Assembly: GCF_003432115.1 (NCBI RefSeq)
Contig: NZ_QWDC01000002.1
Coordinates: forward strand, 372,001 to 436,000
Origin: Mucilaginibacter conchicola
Lineage (GTDB): Bacteria; Bacteroidota; Bacteroidia; Sphingobacteriales; Sphingobacteriaceae
Length of the DNA: 64,000 nucleotides
Reading direction: 5' to 3'
How positions within the stretch are numbered: the stretch's first letter is position 1; every line of letters begins with the position of its first letter. Of this stretch, positions 33,101 through 42,759 are shown in pieces. A model generated the notes under the pieces. It was given only the letters and a program-made list of their open reading frames with translations. It was not told where the DNA came from and ran no database searches. Both the position numbers and the translations under genes were made by a program.

Positions 33101-35038
33101 ATGCAATTGAATTTTAGGCTGTTATTATTCCTGTGCCTGCTGTTATGCAGCAAAGCCCGGGCGCAAACACCAACCGGTAGTTTGGGCGACCCTGTTGTAC
33201 AGGAAGATTTTGGCTCGGGCGGTTCGCCTCATTACCCTACCACCTCTTACCTTTACATTGGTGGTAGCTGCCCCGCCTCGGGCTATTACGCGCTCGCAAA
33301 AACCGAAGGCGGCTGCCATGATACCTGGCATACTTTAACCAAAGATCACACAGGCAATGATGGCTACATGATGATCATAGATGCCTCTACAGAACCGGGG
33401 CTGTTCTACAGCCAGGAAACGCCGCCTCTATTATGTAGCGGTACCACTTATGAGTTTTCTGCCTATGTTAAAAACCTGGTATTGCCTGCATACGCCGGTT
33501 CGCACTCTAAACCCGATCTTACTTTTAAAATTGAGACCACTGACGGCGTACAGATAGGCCAATCTATTAACACCGGGCCAATTTATGAAACAGCCGACCC
33601 TAACTACTGGCAAAAAGTATCAACCATAGTAACTATCCCACCCGGCATTGATGCCGTTGTGGTTAAAATATTTAATAACGCCAACGGTTTAGTTGGTAAC
33701 GACCTTGTGCTTGATGATATCGCTTTTAGAGCTTACGGCCCGGTGGTGCAGGCCAATTTTGATGGCGCAACTACCGTAACCACCCAACAGGATTTGTGTG
33801 TAGGCTCTGCGGCTACCTACGATATTAAAGCGGTGCCTGATGGAGCAACAGCAAATACCAGGTACCAATGGCAGCGTAATTTTAATGATGGTGCGGGCTG
33901 GGTAGATATGCCTGGCGAAGAATCTGTTAATTTACATATTGAGTTCACTAACGCGCAAGTTGGCGATTACCAGTACCGCCTGGGTACAGCCGAGGGCGAT
34001 AAGATCTCATCAATGCATTGCCGCGTGTATTCTAACACGGTTGATGTAAAAGTGAGCAGTTACCCCAACCCACCGCAATTACATGATACACCTATTTGCG
34101 AGGGCGATAAGCTGGTATTAACCGCGGCCGGCGGCGCTAACTATAAATGGACGGGGCCAAACTTACCCGCAGCAGGTGCATTTGTAAATCCCTTAGTGGT
34201 TGATAATGTAACTTTTGCTGATGCCGGCGAATATCATGTTGATGTGATATCTGCCGCAGGTTGTATAACGCCGCAAACGGTAAACGTAACTGTTACCGAG
34301 AGGCCCGTAGTAACAGCATCAGCTGCAGAAACCACAATATGCGAAGGCAGCGGCACCTCATTAGCATCTACCGCACCGGGTGCCATAAAATTCAGTTGGT
34401 TGCCTGCAGCCGGGTTATCAGATCCAAACTCGCCTGCCCCCTTTGCGTCACCTGCTGAGACAACTACCTATACGCTTACCGCAACCAATGCCAATGGTTG
34501 CGATAATACCGCAGAAGTTACAATAACCGTTAACAAAATACCGGTTGTAAGCGCCGGAAGTAATAAAGCTATTTTTGAAGGACAATCGGTGGTATTAGAT
34601 GGCAGCATCACCGGCGATATTACCGGCTTTAGCTGGAGCCCTGTAACAAATATGGAAAATGCAGGTTCGCTTACGCCAAAGGTAACACCAACTGATGATA
34701 TTACTTATACGCTAAACGCAACATCAGCCACTTGCGGCCCGGTTCAGAAAACTGTTTTTGTGCGGGTGTATAAAAAAGTGGTGGTGCGCAACTCATTTTC
34801 GCCCAATAGCGATGGAGTTAATGATCTCTGGAATATAGAGGCCTTGTTTACCTACCCCGAAAGCACCACCGCTGTTTACGACCGTAACGGTAAACAGGTA
34901 TTTTTTAGCAGGGGTTACAGCACGCCTTGGGATGGCAAATTAAATGGCACCAATTTGCCGGTGGGTACATACTACTATGTCATCGACCTGAAAAACGGCA
35001 CGGCGCCTTTAAAAGGCTGGGTACTGTTGATGAGGTAG
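33101..35038 (+). CDS. Large secreted T9SS type B cargo protein 2
   Basis: This 645-residue protein is a tandem paralogue of the gene before it. It has a signal peptide (1-22, ending RAQ), the GDPVVQEDFG block near 28, a beta-sandwich region to about 230, Ig-like/PKD domains and a type B sorting domain from about 560 (RNSFSPNSDGVND, AVYDRNGKQVFF, LPVGTYYYVIDL, GWVLLMR). I chose ATG 33101; an upstream frame from 33053 would put 16 extra residues before the signal peptide and starts before the promoter. It carries a second PVVTASAAETTICEGSGTSL-type Ig unit, so the repeats differ from gene 1. Confidence 0.92.
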   Translation: MQLNFRLLLFLCLLLCSKARAQTPTGSLGDPVVQEDFGSGGSPHYPTTSYLYIGGSCPASGYYALAKTEGGCHDTWHTLTKDHTGNDGYMMIIDASTEPGLFYSQETPPLLCSGTTYEFSAYVKNLVLPAYAGSHSKPDLTFKIETTDGVQIGQSINTGPIYETADPNYWQKVSTIVTIPPGIDAVVVKIFNNANGLVGNDLVLDDIAFRAYGPVVQANFDGATTVTTQQDLCVGSAATYDIKAVPDGATANTRYQWQRNFNDGAGWVDMPGEESVNLHIEFTNAQVGDYQYRLGTAEGDKISSMHCRVYSNTVDVKVSSYPNPPQLHDTPICEGDKLVLTAAGGANYKWTGPNLPAAGAFVNPLVVDNVTFADAGEYHVDVISAAGCITPQTVNVTVTERPVVTASAAETTICEGSGTSLASTAPGAIKFSWLPAAGLSDPNSPAPFASPAETTTYTLTATNANGCDNTAEVTITVNKIPVVSAGSNKAIFEGQSVVLDGSITGDITGFSWSPVTNMENAGSLTPKVTPTDDITYTLNATSATCGPVQKTVFVRVYKKVVVRNSFSPNSDGVNDLWNIEALFTYPESTTAVYDRNGKQVFFSRGYSTPWDGKLNGTNLPVGTYYYVIDLKNGTAPLKGWVLLMR

Positions 35039-35045
35039 GTCTCAC

Positions 35046-35567
35046 TTAAAATTTGATGAACTTTTCTATCTGCTCGTTGGTGTATTTCAGCGTATCTTCT
35101 TTAATAAGGTTACCATCAGCATCCATCTCGGTACGAATGGATGGGATGTGAAGCTTTAAGGGCATTACATGCAGGTTAAGATAATGGCATACGCCGGTAA
35201 AATGATCTATCCCCCTAATGTTACCATACCTGCCTGATGACAGGCCAACCAACGCTGCCTTCTTATCATAAAAGCTTTGCGGAAAGCTGCAGGCATCCAC
35301 AAAAACCTTTAATACCCCCGGAAAACTGCCGTTGTACTCGGGAATAATGAACAGGAATTTTTCAGTAGCGGCAATCATCTCCTGTATTGGTGTAAAAGCC
35401 TCGCTACGTTTGCCATAAAGGTCTGTTTCAATTAAACTGCCGGGCAAGTCGAGCAACGAGAAAAGATTGGTCTCCAATCCTTTTGCAGCTAATTGTTTCT
35501 GGTAGTATTGGGCCAATTTTAAAGTTGAACTTCCGGGGCGGTTTGTTGATGCTATGATGGTGACCAT
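35046..35567 (-). CDS. NADPH-dependent FMN reductase family protein
   Basis: This 173-residue flavodoxin-like protein has the FMN-phosphate loop STNRPGSSTLKLAQ (residues 6-19), the PEYNGSFPGVLKVFVD segment (about 79-94) and GLSSGRYGN near 111. These match NADPH-dependent FMN/azo/chromate reductases. It converges with the second T9SS cargo gene, seven bases apart. The 284-base gap upstream (35568-35851) holds AATCTCTATTCTCCAATCTC-type word repeats and the parA control region. Substrate unknown. Confidence 0.9.
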   Translation of the reverse strand: MVTIIASTNRPGSSTLKLAQYYQKQLAAKGLETNLFSLLDLPGSLIETDLYGKRSEAFTPIQEMIAATEKFLFIIPEYNGSFPGVLKVFVDACSFPQSFYDKKAALVGLSSGRYGNIRGIDHFTGVCHYLNLHVMPLKLHIPSIRTEMDADGNLIKEDTLKYTNEQIEKFIKF

Positions 35568-35851
35568 TTTTTGTCATAGAATAGAGATTTGTGATTGGAG
35601 ATTAGCTTCTATTGCGATTGGATCTTTCACATATTGCTGTAAATAAATTACATGCAAGTTTAATCTCTATTCTCCAATCTCTAATCTCCCAACCCCAAAT
35701 ATGTTTGTAAGTTGGCAAAACTGTTAATTTCTCAATAGTTTTAATCCGTATCTTTAGCGGCGGATTAAAAAACAGTACAAACATAAAAATTTCTGTTCCT
35801 GTTTTTCGTTGATAATAAACCGCAGATTATATAATTTTTTGGAGATACAGA

Positions 35852-36655
35852 ATGAGTAAAATTATTGCATTAGCCAATCAGAAAGGTGGCGTTGGAAAAA
35901 CTACATCATCTATAAATCTTGCAGCGAGCCTGGCCGTATTGGAATTTAAAACCTTATTGGTTGATGCCGATCCGCAGGCCAACTCAACCTCTGGCATAGG
36001 TTTCGACCCCCGCAATATCAAAAACAGTATATATGAGTGCATCATCAATGATATAAATCCTCATGATGCTATTCAGAAAACAGATACCCCAAACCTTGAT
36101 CTGCTGCCTGCCCATATTGACCTGGTAGGTGCCGAGATAGAGATGATAAATATGGAAAGCCGCGAATACAAAATGAAAGCGGTTTTAGACAGCGTACGTG
36201 ATGAGTATGATTTCATCATTATTGACTGTTCTCCATCCCTGGGTTTGATCACCATTAACGCGTTAACCGCTGCCGATTCGGTTATTATCCCGGTACAGTG
36301 CGAGTATTTTGCGTTAGAGGGCTTGGGTAAATTGTTAAATACTATCAAAATTGTACAATCGCGCTTAAATACGCAGTTGGCAGTTGAGGGTATATTGTTA
36401 ACTATGTACGATGTAAGGCTTCGCCTGTCAAACCAGGTGGTTGATGAGGTACGCACTCACTTTGAAGATATGGTGTTTGATACCATTATACAGCGTAACA
36501 CCCGCTTAAGCGAGGCGCCAAGCTTTGGCGTATCAGTAATTATGCATGATGCAAACTGCAAAGGCGCGGTGAATTACCTTAACCTTGCCCGCGAGATCAT
36601 CCGCAAGAACGGTTTGGTTAAAGACGAAGAAATGGCTACTACCGTAACCGCTTAA
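35852..36655 (+). CDS. parA: Chromosome-partition ATPase ParA (Soj)
   Basis: This 267-residue ATPase has the deviant Walker A QKGGVGKTTSS (residues 10-20), the VDADPQANST switch near 41 and Walker B-like IIIDCSPSLG near 124. It drives segregation of chromosome origins together with ParB. The start has GGAG seven bases upstream (35841-35844), a Shine-Dalgarno-like sequence that is rare in this phylum. ParB follows eight bases after the stop. The cluster parA-parB-DUF5683-dapB-lepB is common in Bacteroidota. Confidence 0.96.
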   Translation: MSKIIALANQKGGVGKTTSSINLAASLAVLEFKTLLVDADPQANSTSGIGFDPRNIKNSIYECIINDINPHDAIQKTDTPNLDLLPAHIDLVGAEIEMINMESREYKMKAVLDSVRDEYDFIIIDCSPSLGLITINALTAADSVIIPVQCEYFALEGLGKLLNTIKIVQSRLNTQLAVEGILLTMYDVRLRLSNQVVDEVRTHFEDMVFDTIIQRNTRLSEAPSFGVSVIMHDANCKGAVNYLNLAREIIRKNGLVKDEEMATTVTA

Positions 36656-36663
36656 TTTAATTT

Positions 36664-37584
36664 ATGAGTAACGAGAAAAGAAACGCTTTGGGTAAAGGCC
36701 TTAGTGCTTTATTGAATGATACCCCGAGCGTACTTCCTAATAAAAATAACGAAGCAAGGCAGAGCGTACCACGCCCTGTATCAGAGGTGGATAGCCTTGG
36801 CTCTATCAACGAGATAAAGATAAGCGAGATCGAGGTTAACCCTTTTCAGCCACGTACCGAGTTTGACGAGCAGGCACTGGCAGATCTTTCTGCATCTATT
36901 AAACTGCAAGGATTAATACAGCCTATCACCGTGCGCAAAATGAGCGCGCATGCTTACCAATTGATATCAGGCGAGCGCAGGTTACGTGCATCAAAACTGG
37001 CGGGCTTAACCCAGATACCGGCTTACATACGCACAGCCAATGACCAGCAAATGCTGGAGATGGCACTAATAGAGAACATCCAGCGCGAAAACCTCAATGC
37101 TATTGAGGTAGCCCTCAGCTTTCAGCGCATGATAGACGAATGTAGCCTTAAGCAGGAAGAACTTGGCGATCGCGTAAGCAAAAACCGCTCTACCGTTACC
37201 AACTATTTAAGGTTATTAAAATTACCGCCAAGCATACAAGCATCTCTGCGCGATAACGAGATAAGCATGGGCCACGCCAAAGCTTTATTAGCTGTTGAAG
37301 ACCCTGCTGCACAGCTATACATCCATCAACAGATCATCAAGAACGAGCTATCGGTACGCAAGGCCGAGGAGTTGGTTCGCGAGATACAAAAAGCACCTGT
37401 TAAAAAAGAAGGTAAACAACCCGAGGAGCTTTCTTACCAGCTTAAAAAGGTGCAAGACGATCTGGCTTCAAAATTCAGCACCAAGGTGCGTTTAAAAGTT
37501 AACAGCCAGGGCAATGGATCGATAGAAATACCGTTCTTATCCGAAGACGATCTGGGCCGTATATTGGAAATGCTGGATTGGTAA
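36664..37584 (+). CDS. parB: Chromosome-partition protein ParB (Spo0J)
   Basis: This 306-residue CTP-dependent DNA clamp has the N-terminal ParB nuclease-like domain (about 45-135, with the arginine-rich SGERRLRASKLAG CTP-binding motif near 105). The central helix-turn-helix is at about 170-200 (DRVSKNRSTVTNYLRLLKLP). The C-terminal dimerisation domain is at about 250-306. It binds parS sites. I saw no obvious palindromic parS in the flanking gaps. It is the second gene of the operon starting with parA. Confidence 0.96.
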   Translation: MSNEKRNALGKGLSALLNDTPSVLPNKNNEARQSVPRPVSEVDSLGSINEIKISEIEVNPFQPRTEFDEQALADLSASIKLQGLIQPITVRKMSAHAYQLISGERRLRASKLAGLTQIPAYIRTANDQQMLEMALIENIQRENLNAIEVALSFQRMIDECSLKQEELGDRVSKNRSTVTNYLRLLKLPPSIQASLRDNEISMGHAKALLAVEDPAAQLYIHQQIIKNELSVRKAEELVREIQKAPVKKEGKQPEELSYQLKKVQDDLASKFSTKVRLKVNSQGNGSIEIPFLSEDDLGRILEMLDW

Positions 37585-37594
37585 CCAACATCAC

Positions 37595-38299
37595 ATGATC
37601 AAGAAACTTTTTGCTACCGTATTTTTCCTGGGGTTTGTAACACTTGCCACGGCCCAAACAGCCGATACGGTGGCAGCAAAAGTTAATGCCGATACTATAC
37701 CCAAAGCTAACCCTAAGCAAGAGGCATTTAAACCCAAGATAAAGAAAGAGCCAACCTACCACCCTGATAGTACGCACAGCCCAAGCCTTGCTGTAAAACG
37801 ATCGTTATTTATACCGGGATGGGGGCAATTGTACAATAAAAAAGGTGCCTGGTGGAAAATACCTGCCATCTACGCAGGCTTAGGTGCCCTGGGGTATTCT
37901 ATCGTTGATAGTCATAAAAATTACCAGATGTTTTTGGCGCTTACGCGCATCAAAAACACGGGCAAACCCTTAGAGGACTTTAAGCCAGGCGATAGGTATT
38001 ACGCCGAATCTCAAAAATACGCAACGGAAGTAGAACGATACGCCAGCGTTAATGCCACCCAATTACAGGAAGCTGCAAGTAATTATCAGCGTAACTTCCA
38101 GATCAGTATTTTAAGTGTATTATTGGTTTGGGGTGTACAAACGGTTGAAGCATATATCGAGGCTAAATTCATCAGCTCATATACGGTTGACGATAACCTA
38201 TCATTTAAAATAAGCCCGGCCCTTATTAATCAGCCCATGTACGCAGCAACATCAATGGGTTCTTATATTCCCGGATTAAAAGTTACTTTTGCCCTATAA
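37595..38299 (+). CDS. DUF5683 exported/membrane protein
   Basis: This 234-residue protein has a signal peptide (1-21, ending ATAQ), then a charged linker (about 25-65) and the DUF5683 domain: SLFIPGWGQLYNKKGAWWKIPAIYAG near residue 70, with two to three hydrophobic segments. DUF5683 proteins are Bacteroidota-specific and of unknown function, and are usually encoded between parB and dapB, as here. Gaps to both neighbours are 10-12 bases, so it is part of the same operon. Confidence 0.9.
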   Translation: MIKKLFATVFFLGFVTLATAQTADTVAAKVNADTIPKANPKQEAFKPKIKKEPTYHPDSTHSPSLAVKRSLFIPGWGQLYNKKGAWWKIPAIYAGLGALGYSIVDSHKNYQMFLALTRIKNTGKPLEDFKPGDRYYAESQKYATEVERYASVNATQLQEAASNYQRNFQISILSVLLVWGVQTVEAYIEAKFISSYTVDDNLSFKISPALINQPMYAATSMGSYIPGLKVTFAL

Positions 38300-38311
38300 A
38301 CACTTACACAG

Positions 38312-39061
38312 ATGAAGATAGCACTGTTAGGCTATGGCAAAATGGGCAAAATGATTGAGCAAATTGCCCTAAGCCGCCAGCACGAAATAGTCCTGAAAAT
38401 TGACCGGGATAATACCGACGAATTAACCGCCGAAAACCTGCAGAAGGCAGATGTAGCTATCGAATTCAGTACACCATCAACAGTATTAAGTAATATTGAG
38501 CTTTGCTTTAGTGCAGGTGTGCCTATAGTTGTGGGCACCACCGGCTGGCATAACGAGATGGAGCAAATAAAAGAGCAATGCGAGTTTAACAAAGCATCGC
38601 TTATTTATGGCACTAATTTTAGCGTAGGTGTAAACATCTTTTTCCACGTAAATAAACTGCTGGCCCGTATCATGAACAACTACCCGTACTACGAGGTACA
38701 GGTAGAGGAGATACACCATACCCAGAAGCTCGATTCGCCAAGCGGTACGGCCATAACCATAGCCGAAGGTATAATTGATAGCCTTGATGCCAAGCAAAAC
38801 TGGAAAAATGTTTTGGTAGGCGATGACCATCCTAATACCGAAGTTACCCCGGCAAACGAAGTACTGATAGAATCGTTACGTATCGAGAGCGTACCGGGTA
38901 CCCATACCGTAATTTACGATTCTGAGGTTGATACCATAGAGTTTAAGCATACTGCCCACAACCGTAACGGCTTTGCCCTGGGTGCGGTACTTGCTGCCGA
39001 ATGGATAAAAGATAAAAAAGGCTTCCACTCTATTGAGGAGATGTTTGATTTTAATAAGTAG
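38312..39061 (+). CDS. dapB: 4-hydroxy-tetrahydrodipicolinate reductase
   Basis: This 249-residue enzyme reduces the dihydrodipicolinate precursor for lysine and meso-diaminopimelate synthesis, so it feeds peptidoglycan. The cofactor motif is LLGYGKMGKMIEQ near residue 4, EFSTPSTV lies near 51, and the active-site block VEEIHHTQKLDSPSGTA near 129 holds the catalytic His and Lys. The N-terminal Rossmann glycine pattern (GYGKMG) is the usual Bacteroidota variant of GxxGxxG. Length is at the short end of the family, typical for this phylum. Confidence 0.96.
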   Translation: MKIALLGYGKMGKMIEQIALSRQHEIVLKIDRDNTDELTAENLQKADVAIEFSTPSTVLSNIELCFSAGVPIVVGTTGWHNEMEQIKEQCEFNKASLIYGTNFSVGVNIFFHVNKLLARIMNNYPYYEVQVEEIHHTQKLDSPSGTAITIAEGIIDSLDAKQNWKNVLVGDDHPNTEVTPANEVLIESLRIESVPGTHTVIYDSEVDTIEFKHTAHNRNGFALGAVLAAEWIKDKKGFHSIEEMFDFNK

Positions 39062-39091
39062 TAATATATCTTGCTGCACAATACATAAATA

Positions 39092-40216
39092 ATGAACTGG
39101 AAATTCTGGAGAAAGAAAAAAGATAAAGGCAAAAAGAAAAGCGCCGGCCGCGAGTGGACCGAAGCCATCATTTTTGCTGTTGTTGCCGCTACGCTTATCC
39201 GTACGCTTTTTATTGAGGCTTACACCATCCCAACACCTTCAATGGAGCGCTCTTTGCTGGTTGGCGATTTTCTATTTGTGAGCAAGGTTAACTATGGCGC
39301 CCGCACGCCTATTACACCTATATCATTCCCGTTTGCGCACCATACCATGCCTATTATTGGCACCAAAGCTTATTGGGACGGTGTTAAACTGCCTTACTAC
39401 CGCCTGCCTGGTTTAGGCGATGTTAAGAAAGGCGATGTGGTGGTATTTAACTACCCTATGGAAGCCGATTCGCCGTACTTTAGGCCGGTTGATAAACGCG
39501 AAAATTATATTAAACGTTGCCAGGGAGCGCCCGGTGATACCGTAAGGTTGATAAACGCGCAGGTTTATGTAAACGGTAAAGCCGCACCAAACCCACCGGG
39601 CGAGCAGATTGATTATAACGTTGATACAAAAGGGGTTGCTATAAACCCCGAGGTGTTTGCTGATCTTGGCGTATCAACCTACGATGGTGCGCTGCCAACC
39701 ATGACCAATGATGTGGCTAAACAGGTACGAGGCATTAGCGGGGTAAAATCGGTTACCCCAAATGTTAAACAACCCGGCATTGCCGATCCGTTTTATCCTG
39801 TATTCCCGGCGGCTTATCCAAAATATAAGCTAAGCCCTAAAAACAAAGATTTTGATTGGAACGTAGATAACTTTGGCCCTATTATTATCCCTAAAAAAGG
39901 ATGGACGGTTACCTTAGATAGCCTTACCATGCCGGTTTACGGCCGCGCCATTGAGGTGTACGAAGGCAACAAACTGAGGATAGAGAACGGCAAAGTATTT
40001 ATTAATGACAAAGAGGCCACCACCTATACCTTTAAAATGAACTACTACTGGATGATGGGCGATAACCGCCACGACTCTGCCGACTCGCGCTACTGGGGTT
40101 TTGTACCAGAGGACCACATTGTGGGCAAGGCGCTATTTGTTTGGATGAGCTGGGACGATAACGCATCCTTCTTCCACAAGATACGTTGGAGCCGGTTGTT
40201 TATGGGTATCCACTAA
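39092..40216 (+). CDS. lepB: Signal peptidase I, extended Bacteroidota form
   Basis: This 374-residue protease removes signal peptides at the outer face of the inner membrane. After a Lys-rich cytosolic start, one membrane helix (about 24-42) leads to the catalytic Ser50 in IPTPSMERSL and the catalytic Lys in YIKRCQGAPGD near 147. GDNRHDSADSRYWG near 327 is the box E motif. A roughly 140-residue insertion between the Lys box and box E is longer than in E. coli and is typical in this phylum. It ends the par-dap operon, which a strong terminator closes. Confidence 0.95.
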   Translation: MNWKFWRKKKDKGKKKSAGREWTEAIIFAVVAATLIRTLFIEAYTIPTPSMERSLLVGDFLFVSKVNYGARTPITPISFPFAHHTMPIIGTKAYWDGVKLPYYRLPGLGDVKKGDVVVFNYPMEADSPYFRPVDKRENYIKRCQGAPGDTVRLINAQVYVNGKAAPNPPGEQIDYNVDTKGVAINPEVFADLGVSTYDGALPTMTNDVAKQVRGISGVKSVTPNVKQPGIADPFYPVFPAAYPKYKLSPKNKDFDWNVDNFGPIIIPKKGWTVTLDSLTMPVYGRAIEVYEGNKLRIENGKVFINDKEATTYTFKMNYYWMMGDNRHDSADSRYWGFVPEDHIVGKALFVWMSWDDNASFFHKIRWSRLFMGIH

Positions 40217-40225
40217 GAATTTAAA

Positions 40226-40254
40226 GGCCCCGCTGTTGCAGCGGGGCCTTTTTT
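40226..40254 (+). terminator. Terminator after lepB
   Basis: GGCCCCGCT pairs with AGCGGGGCC around a short TGTTGC loop, followed by six T residues. It closes the parA-lepB operon. Confidence 0.93.
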
Positions 40255-40267
40255 ATTGCACTTAACA

Positions 40268-40405
40268 CCATGTCATTTCAAACGATAGTGAGAAATCCTG
40301 TTATTAATACTAAGTGGCCACTTGTCTTATCCAACAAGATTTATCTTCGATGAGCTCCACTTTCGTTACGGTTCTCCTTGCTGTCGCCCGTTCGAAATGA
40401 CATGG
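40268..40405. repeat. Family B palindromic repeat, copy 3
   Basis: The outer arms CCATGTCATTTC and GAAATGACATGG (to 40405) enclose a long spacer containing AAATCCTG and TTATCTTCGATGAGCTCC words seen in the other family B copies. With the lepB terminator and the ftsX promoter region it fills the 350-base gap between lepB and ftsX. Confidence 0.85.
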
Positions 40406-40472
40406 GGCTTAGGGTCGTGCATCCATCATCCACATTCCCGTTAAATATTGTTAATTATCAGCGATAAACTTT

Positions 40473-40480
40473 TACCTTTA
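40473..40480 (+). promoter_or_regulatory. ftsX: Probable -7 box (TACCTTTA) for ftsX
   Basis: Seven of eight bases match TAnnTTTG, and a TTG lies 21 bases upstream. The predicted leader is about 80 bases, and contains the simple-sequence words CATCTCATATCTCACATCT. Confidence 0.4.
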
Positions 40481-40566
40481 TAACTGGTTTGTTAATTTCG
40501 CAAACTGAGCGTTAGATGCGGCTGTCTCGATACCCACATCTCATATCTCACATCTAAAAACGGCAC

Positions 40567-41445
40567 ATGGAAGAATTTGAAGCAAGCGCATCGGCAAGAA
40601 AAACCAAAACGATATACATTTCAACCGTATTTGGTATTGCTATGGTTTTACTGATGGTTGGCCTTTTAGGGCTGATATTGGTACACGCCAATAACCTATC
40701 GCGCTATGTAAAAGAAAACATCGTGCTCAACATCTTCATGGATGACTCAGCCCACGAGACCGATGTACTACAGCTGCAAAAAACACTGGATACTAACCCC
40801 ATGGTTAAGCAAACCCAGTATGTGAGTAAAGAGCTTGCTGCACGCAACCTGCAAAAAGACCTTGGCGAAGATTTCGTGAAGTTTTTGGGCTATAACCCGC
40901 TTTCGCAATCATTAGATATTTACCTGAAGGCCGATTACGCTAACAACGCCGGCATCGATAAATTTAAAGCCGACCTGCTGAAAAACAAACTGGTTAAAGA
41001 GGTTAAATACCAGCAATCGCTGGTTGACCAGATGAACTCTAACATCACCTCTATCAGCCTAATCATCGTAGTTTTCGCGGGTATATTTGTGGTACTGTCA
41101 GTTGCGCTGATCAATAACACTATCCGTTTAGCAATCTACTCGCAACGCTTTTTAATCAAATCTATGCAGTTGGTAGGCGCAACAAAAGGATTCATTCGCA
41201 AACCTTTCTTGCTTTACGGTTTATGGCATGGCCTGCTGGGCGCACTAATAGCTATTGTGATATTGGTAGGCACCCTGTACTTTGCCAACCAGCAAATACC
41301 AGACCTTGTGATACTACAAAACCCCGTAGAATTTGGCTTTGTGTTTATAGCCGTAATAGCTATCGGCATATTTATCTCGGGTTTTAGCACGTTCCTGGCA
41401 GTTAACAAATTTTTACGTTTAAAAATATACGATCTATACAGATAA
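40567..41445 (+). CDS. ftsX: Cell-division membrane protein FtsX
   Basis: This 292-residue permease-like protein has four transmembrane helices (about 21-41, 165-190, 220-243 and 258-280) and a periplasmic domain between helices 1 and 2 (about 45-160). With FtsE it controls peptidoglycan hydrolases at the division site. The FtsE gene is not adjacent. The gap to the next gene (41446-41527) carries repeated TCATTGAGTCATT words. Gene order ftsX-DUF3098-uppP is a known Bacteroidota arrangement. Confidence 0.95.
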   Translation: MEEFEASASARKTKTIYISTVFGIAMVLLMVGLLGLILVHANNLSRYVKENIVLNIFMDDSAHETDVLQLQKTLDTNPMVKQTQYVSKELAARNLQKDLGEDFVKFLGYNPLSQSLDIYLKADYANNAGIDKFKADLLKNKLVKEVKYQQSLVDQMNSNITSISLIIVVFAGIFVVLSVALINNTIRLAIYSQRFLIKSMQLVGATKGFIRKPFLLYGLWHGLLGALIAIVILVGTLYFANQQIPDLVILQNPVEFGFVFIAVIAIGIFISGFSTFLAVNKFLRLKIYDLYR

Positions 41446-41527
41446 TCATTGAGTCATTGGATCATTGAGTCATTAGTATTTGCAACCTTTGCTCATTCAA
41501 TCCCTCACTCATTCACTCATTAAAAAG

Positions 41528-41806
41528 ATGGCATTAAGAGAAACAAAAACAACAGGTAAAGCCGCAACACCTGCGGCTAAAACTACAGAAGCACCTGTTA
41601 ATACTATACCTGTGCAATTTGTGTTCAGCAAGGATAATTACATGTGGTTAATCATCAGCATTGCTGTAGTAGCTTTAGGTTTTGTGCTGATGAGCGGCAC
41701 TACCGATATTTACAGCACCACTAAAATTGTTATTGCCCCAATAGTGGTATTGGCCGGTTTCGGCTTAGGTTTTTACGCTATCCTTAAGAAGCCTGCCGCT
41801 AAGTAA
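41528..41806 (+). CDS. DUF3098 membrane protein
   Basis: This 92-residue protein has two transmembrane helices (about 39-57 and 69-86) after an Ala/Thr-rich cytosolic start, typical of DUF3098, which is Bacteroidota-specific and found between ftsX and uppP. I chose ATG 41528; an upstream TTG at 41480 would add residues encoded by the ATTCATTCA word repeat. Its stop overlaps the uppP start (TAATG), which indicates translational coupling. Confidence 0.9.
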   Translation: MALRETKTTGKAATPAAKTTEAPVNTIPVQFVFSKDNYMWLIISIAVVALGFVLMSGTTDIYSTTKIVIAPIVVLAGFGLGFYAILKKPAAK

Positions 41807-42600
41807 TGAACATTATACACGTAATAGTCCTTGCCATAATTGAAGGGCTAACCGAGTTTTTGCCGGTATCATCAACCGGCCACATGATCATCGCTTCATC
41901 TGTAATGGGTATTGCCGCTAACGATTTTGTTAAGCTATTTACCATTGCTATACAGTTGGGCGCTATTCTTTCGGTTATCGTGTTATACTGGAAACGCTTT
42001 TTCCAGACCCTCGATTTTTACTTTAAGCTGCTTGTTGCTTTTATCCCTGCTGCGGTTTTCGGTTTGCTGTTCAGTAAAAAAATAGATGAGCTTTTAGAGA
42101 GCGCGCTTACCGTAGGGATTACCCTTTTTATAGGCGGTATAATCTTACTGTTTGTAGACAAATGGTTCAATCAACCCGCGGTTAAGGAAGAAAAAGCAGT
42201 TGATTATCCAACAGCTTTTAAAATAGGCCTGTTCCAGTGTTTGGCCATGATACCGGGCACATCCCGCTCGGCTGCTACCATTGTAGGTGGTATGGCACAA
42301 AAGCTTAGCCGTAAGGCGGCTGCAGAGTTCTCCTTCTTTTTGGCAGTGCCTACCATGTTCGCCGCTACAGCCAAAAAACTTTACGATTTCTATAAAGAGG
42401 GCCACACCTTCACCGGTGATGAGATCAAACTATTAGCTATCGGTAACGCCATTGCTTTCATCGTGGCTTTATTAGCTATTAAAACGTTTATCACTTTTCT
42501 TGAGAAACGCGGCTTTAAGCTGTTTGGCTGGTACCGCATATTAGTTGGCGGCGTTATCATCATCCTGTACATGACCGGGCACAACCTCGAGATCATATAA
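41806..42600 (+). CDS. uppP: Undecaprenyl-diphosphatase UppP (BacA)
   Basis: This 264-residue inner-membrane enzyme recycles undecaprenyl diphosphate, the lipid carrier for peptidoglycan and O-antigen. The two signature regions are present: [17 protein letters not shown] (residues 13-29) with the catalytic Glu and Ser, and [14 protein letters not shown] (about 151-164). Seven to eight hydrophobic segments are seen. Its ATG shares a base with the DUF3098 stop codon. It also confers natural tolerance to bacitracin in many bacteria. Confidence 0.95.
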   Translation: MNIIHVIVLAIIEGLTEFLPVSSTGHMIIASSVMGIAANDFVKLFTIAIQLGAILSVIVLYWKRFFQTLDFYFKLLVAFIPAAVFGLLFSKKIDELLESALTVGITLFIGGIILLFVDKWFNQPAVKEEKAVDYPTAFKIGLFQCLAMIPGTSRSAATIVGGMAQKLSRKAAAEFSFFLAVPTMFAATAKKLYDFYKEGHTFTGDEIKLLAIGNAIAFIVALLAIKTFITFLEKRGFKLFGWYRILVGGVIIILYMTGHNLEII

Positions 42601-42687
42601 TCACCCAGTTTTATCTTCCTGATTTTCTGTTTTTTACACTTCAGAATTGCAATCCCAAAGTCATCCTTTTTTAATTGATGATTAATG

Positions 42688-42718
42688 TTTGAATTGCCAA
42701 TAATTAAACCTACCTTTG
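42688..42718 (+). promoter_or_regulatory. Consensus Bacteroidota promoter for the DEAD-box helicase
   Basis: TTTG at 42688-42691, exactly 19 bases, then TACCTTTG at 42711-42718. This is the best full match to the TTTG-N19-TAnnTTTG form in the window. The predicted leader is about 35 bases. Confidence 0.8.
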
Positions 42719-42759
42719 CACCCGATTTGGCGATGTTGCCAGATTCGTTATTTTAATTC

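Noticed and set aside
41446..41527. TCATTGAGTCATT word repeats as a possible regulatory array
   Set aside because: They are imperfect, few and occur in many gaps of this genome type; no operator function is supported.
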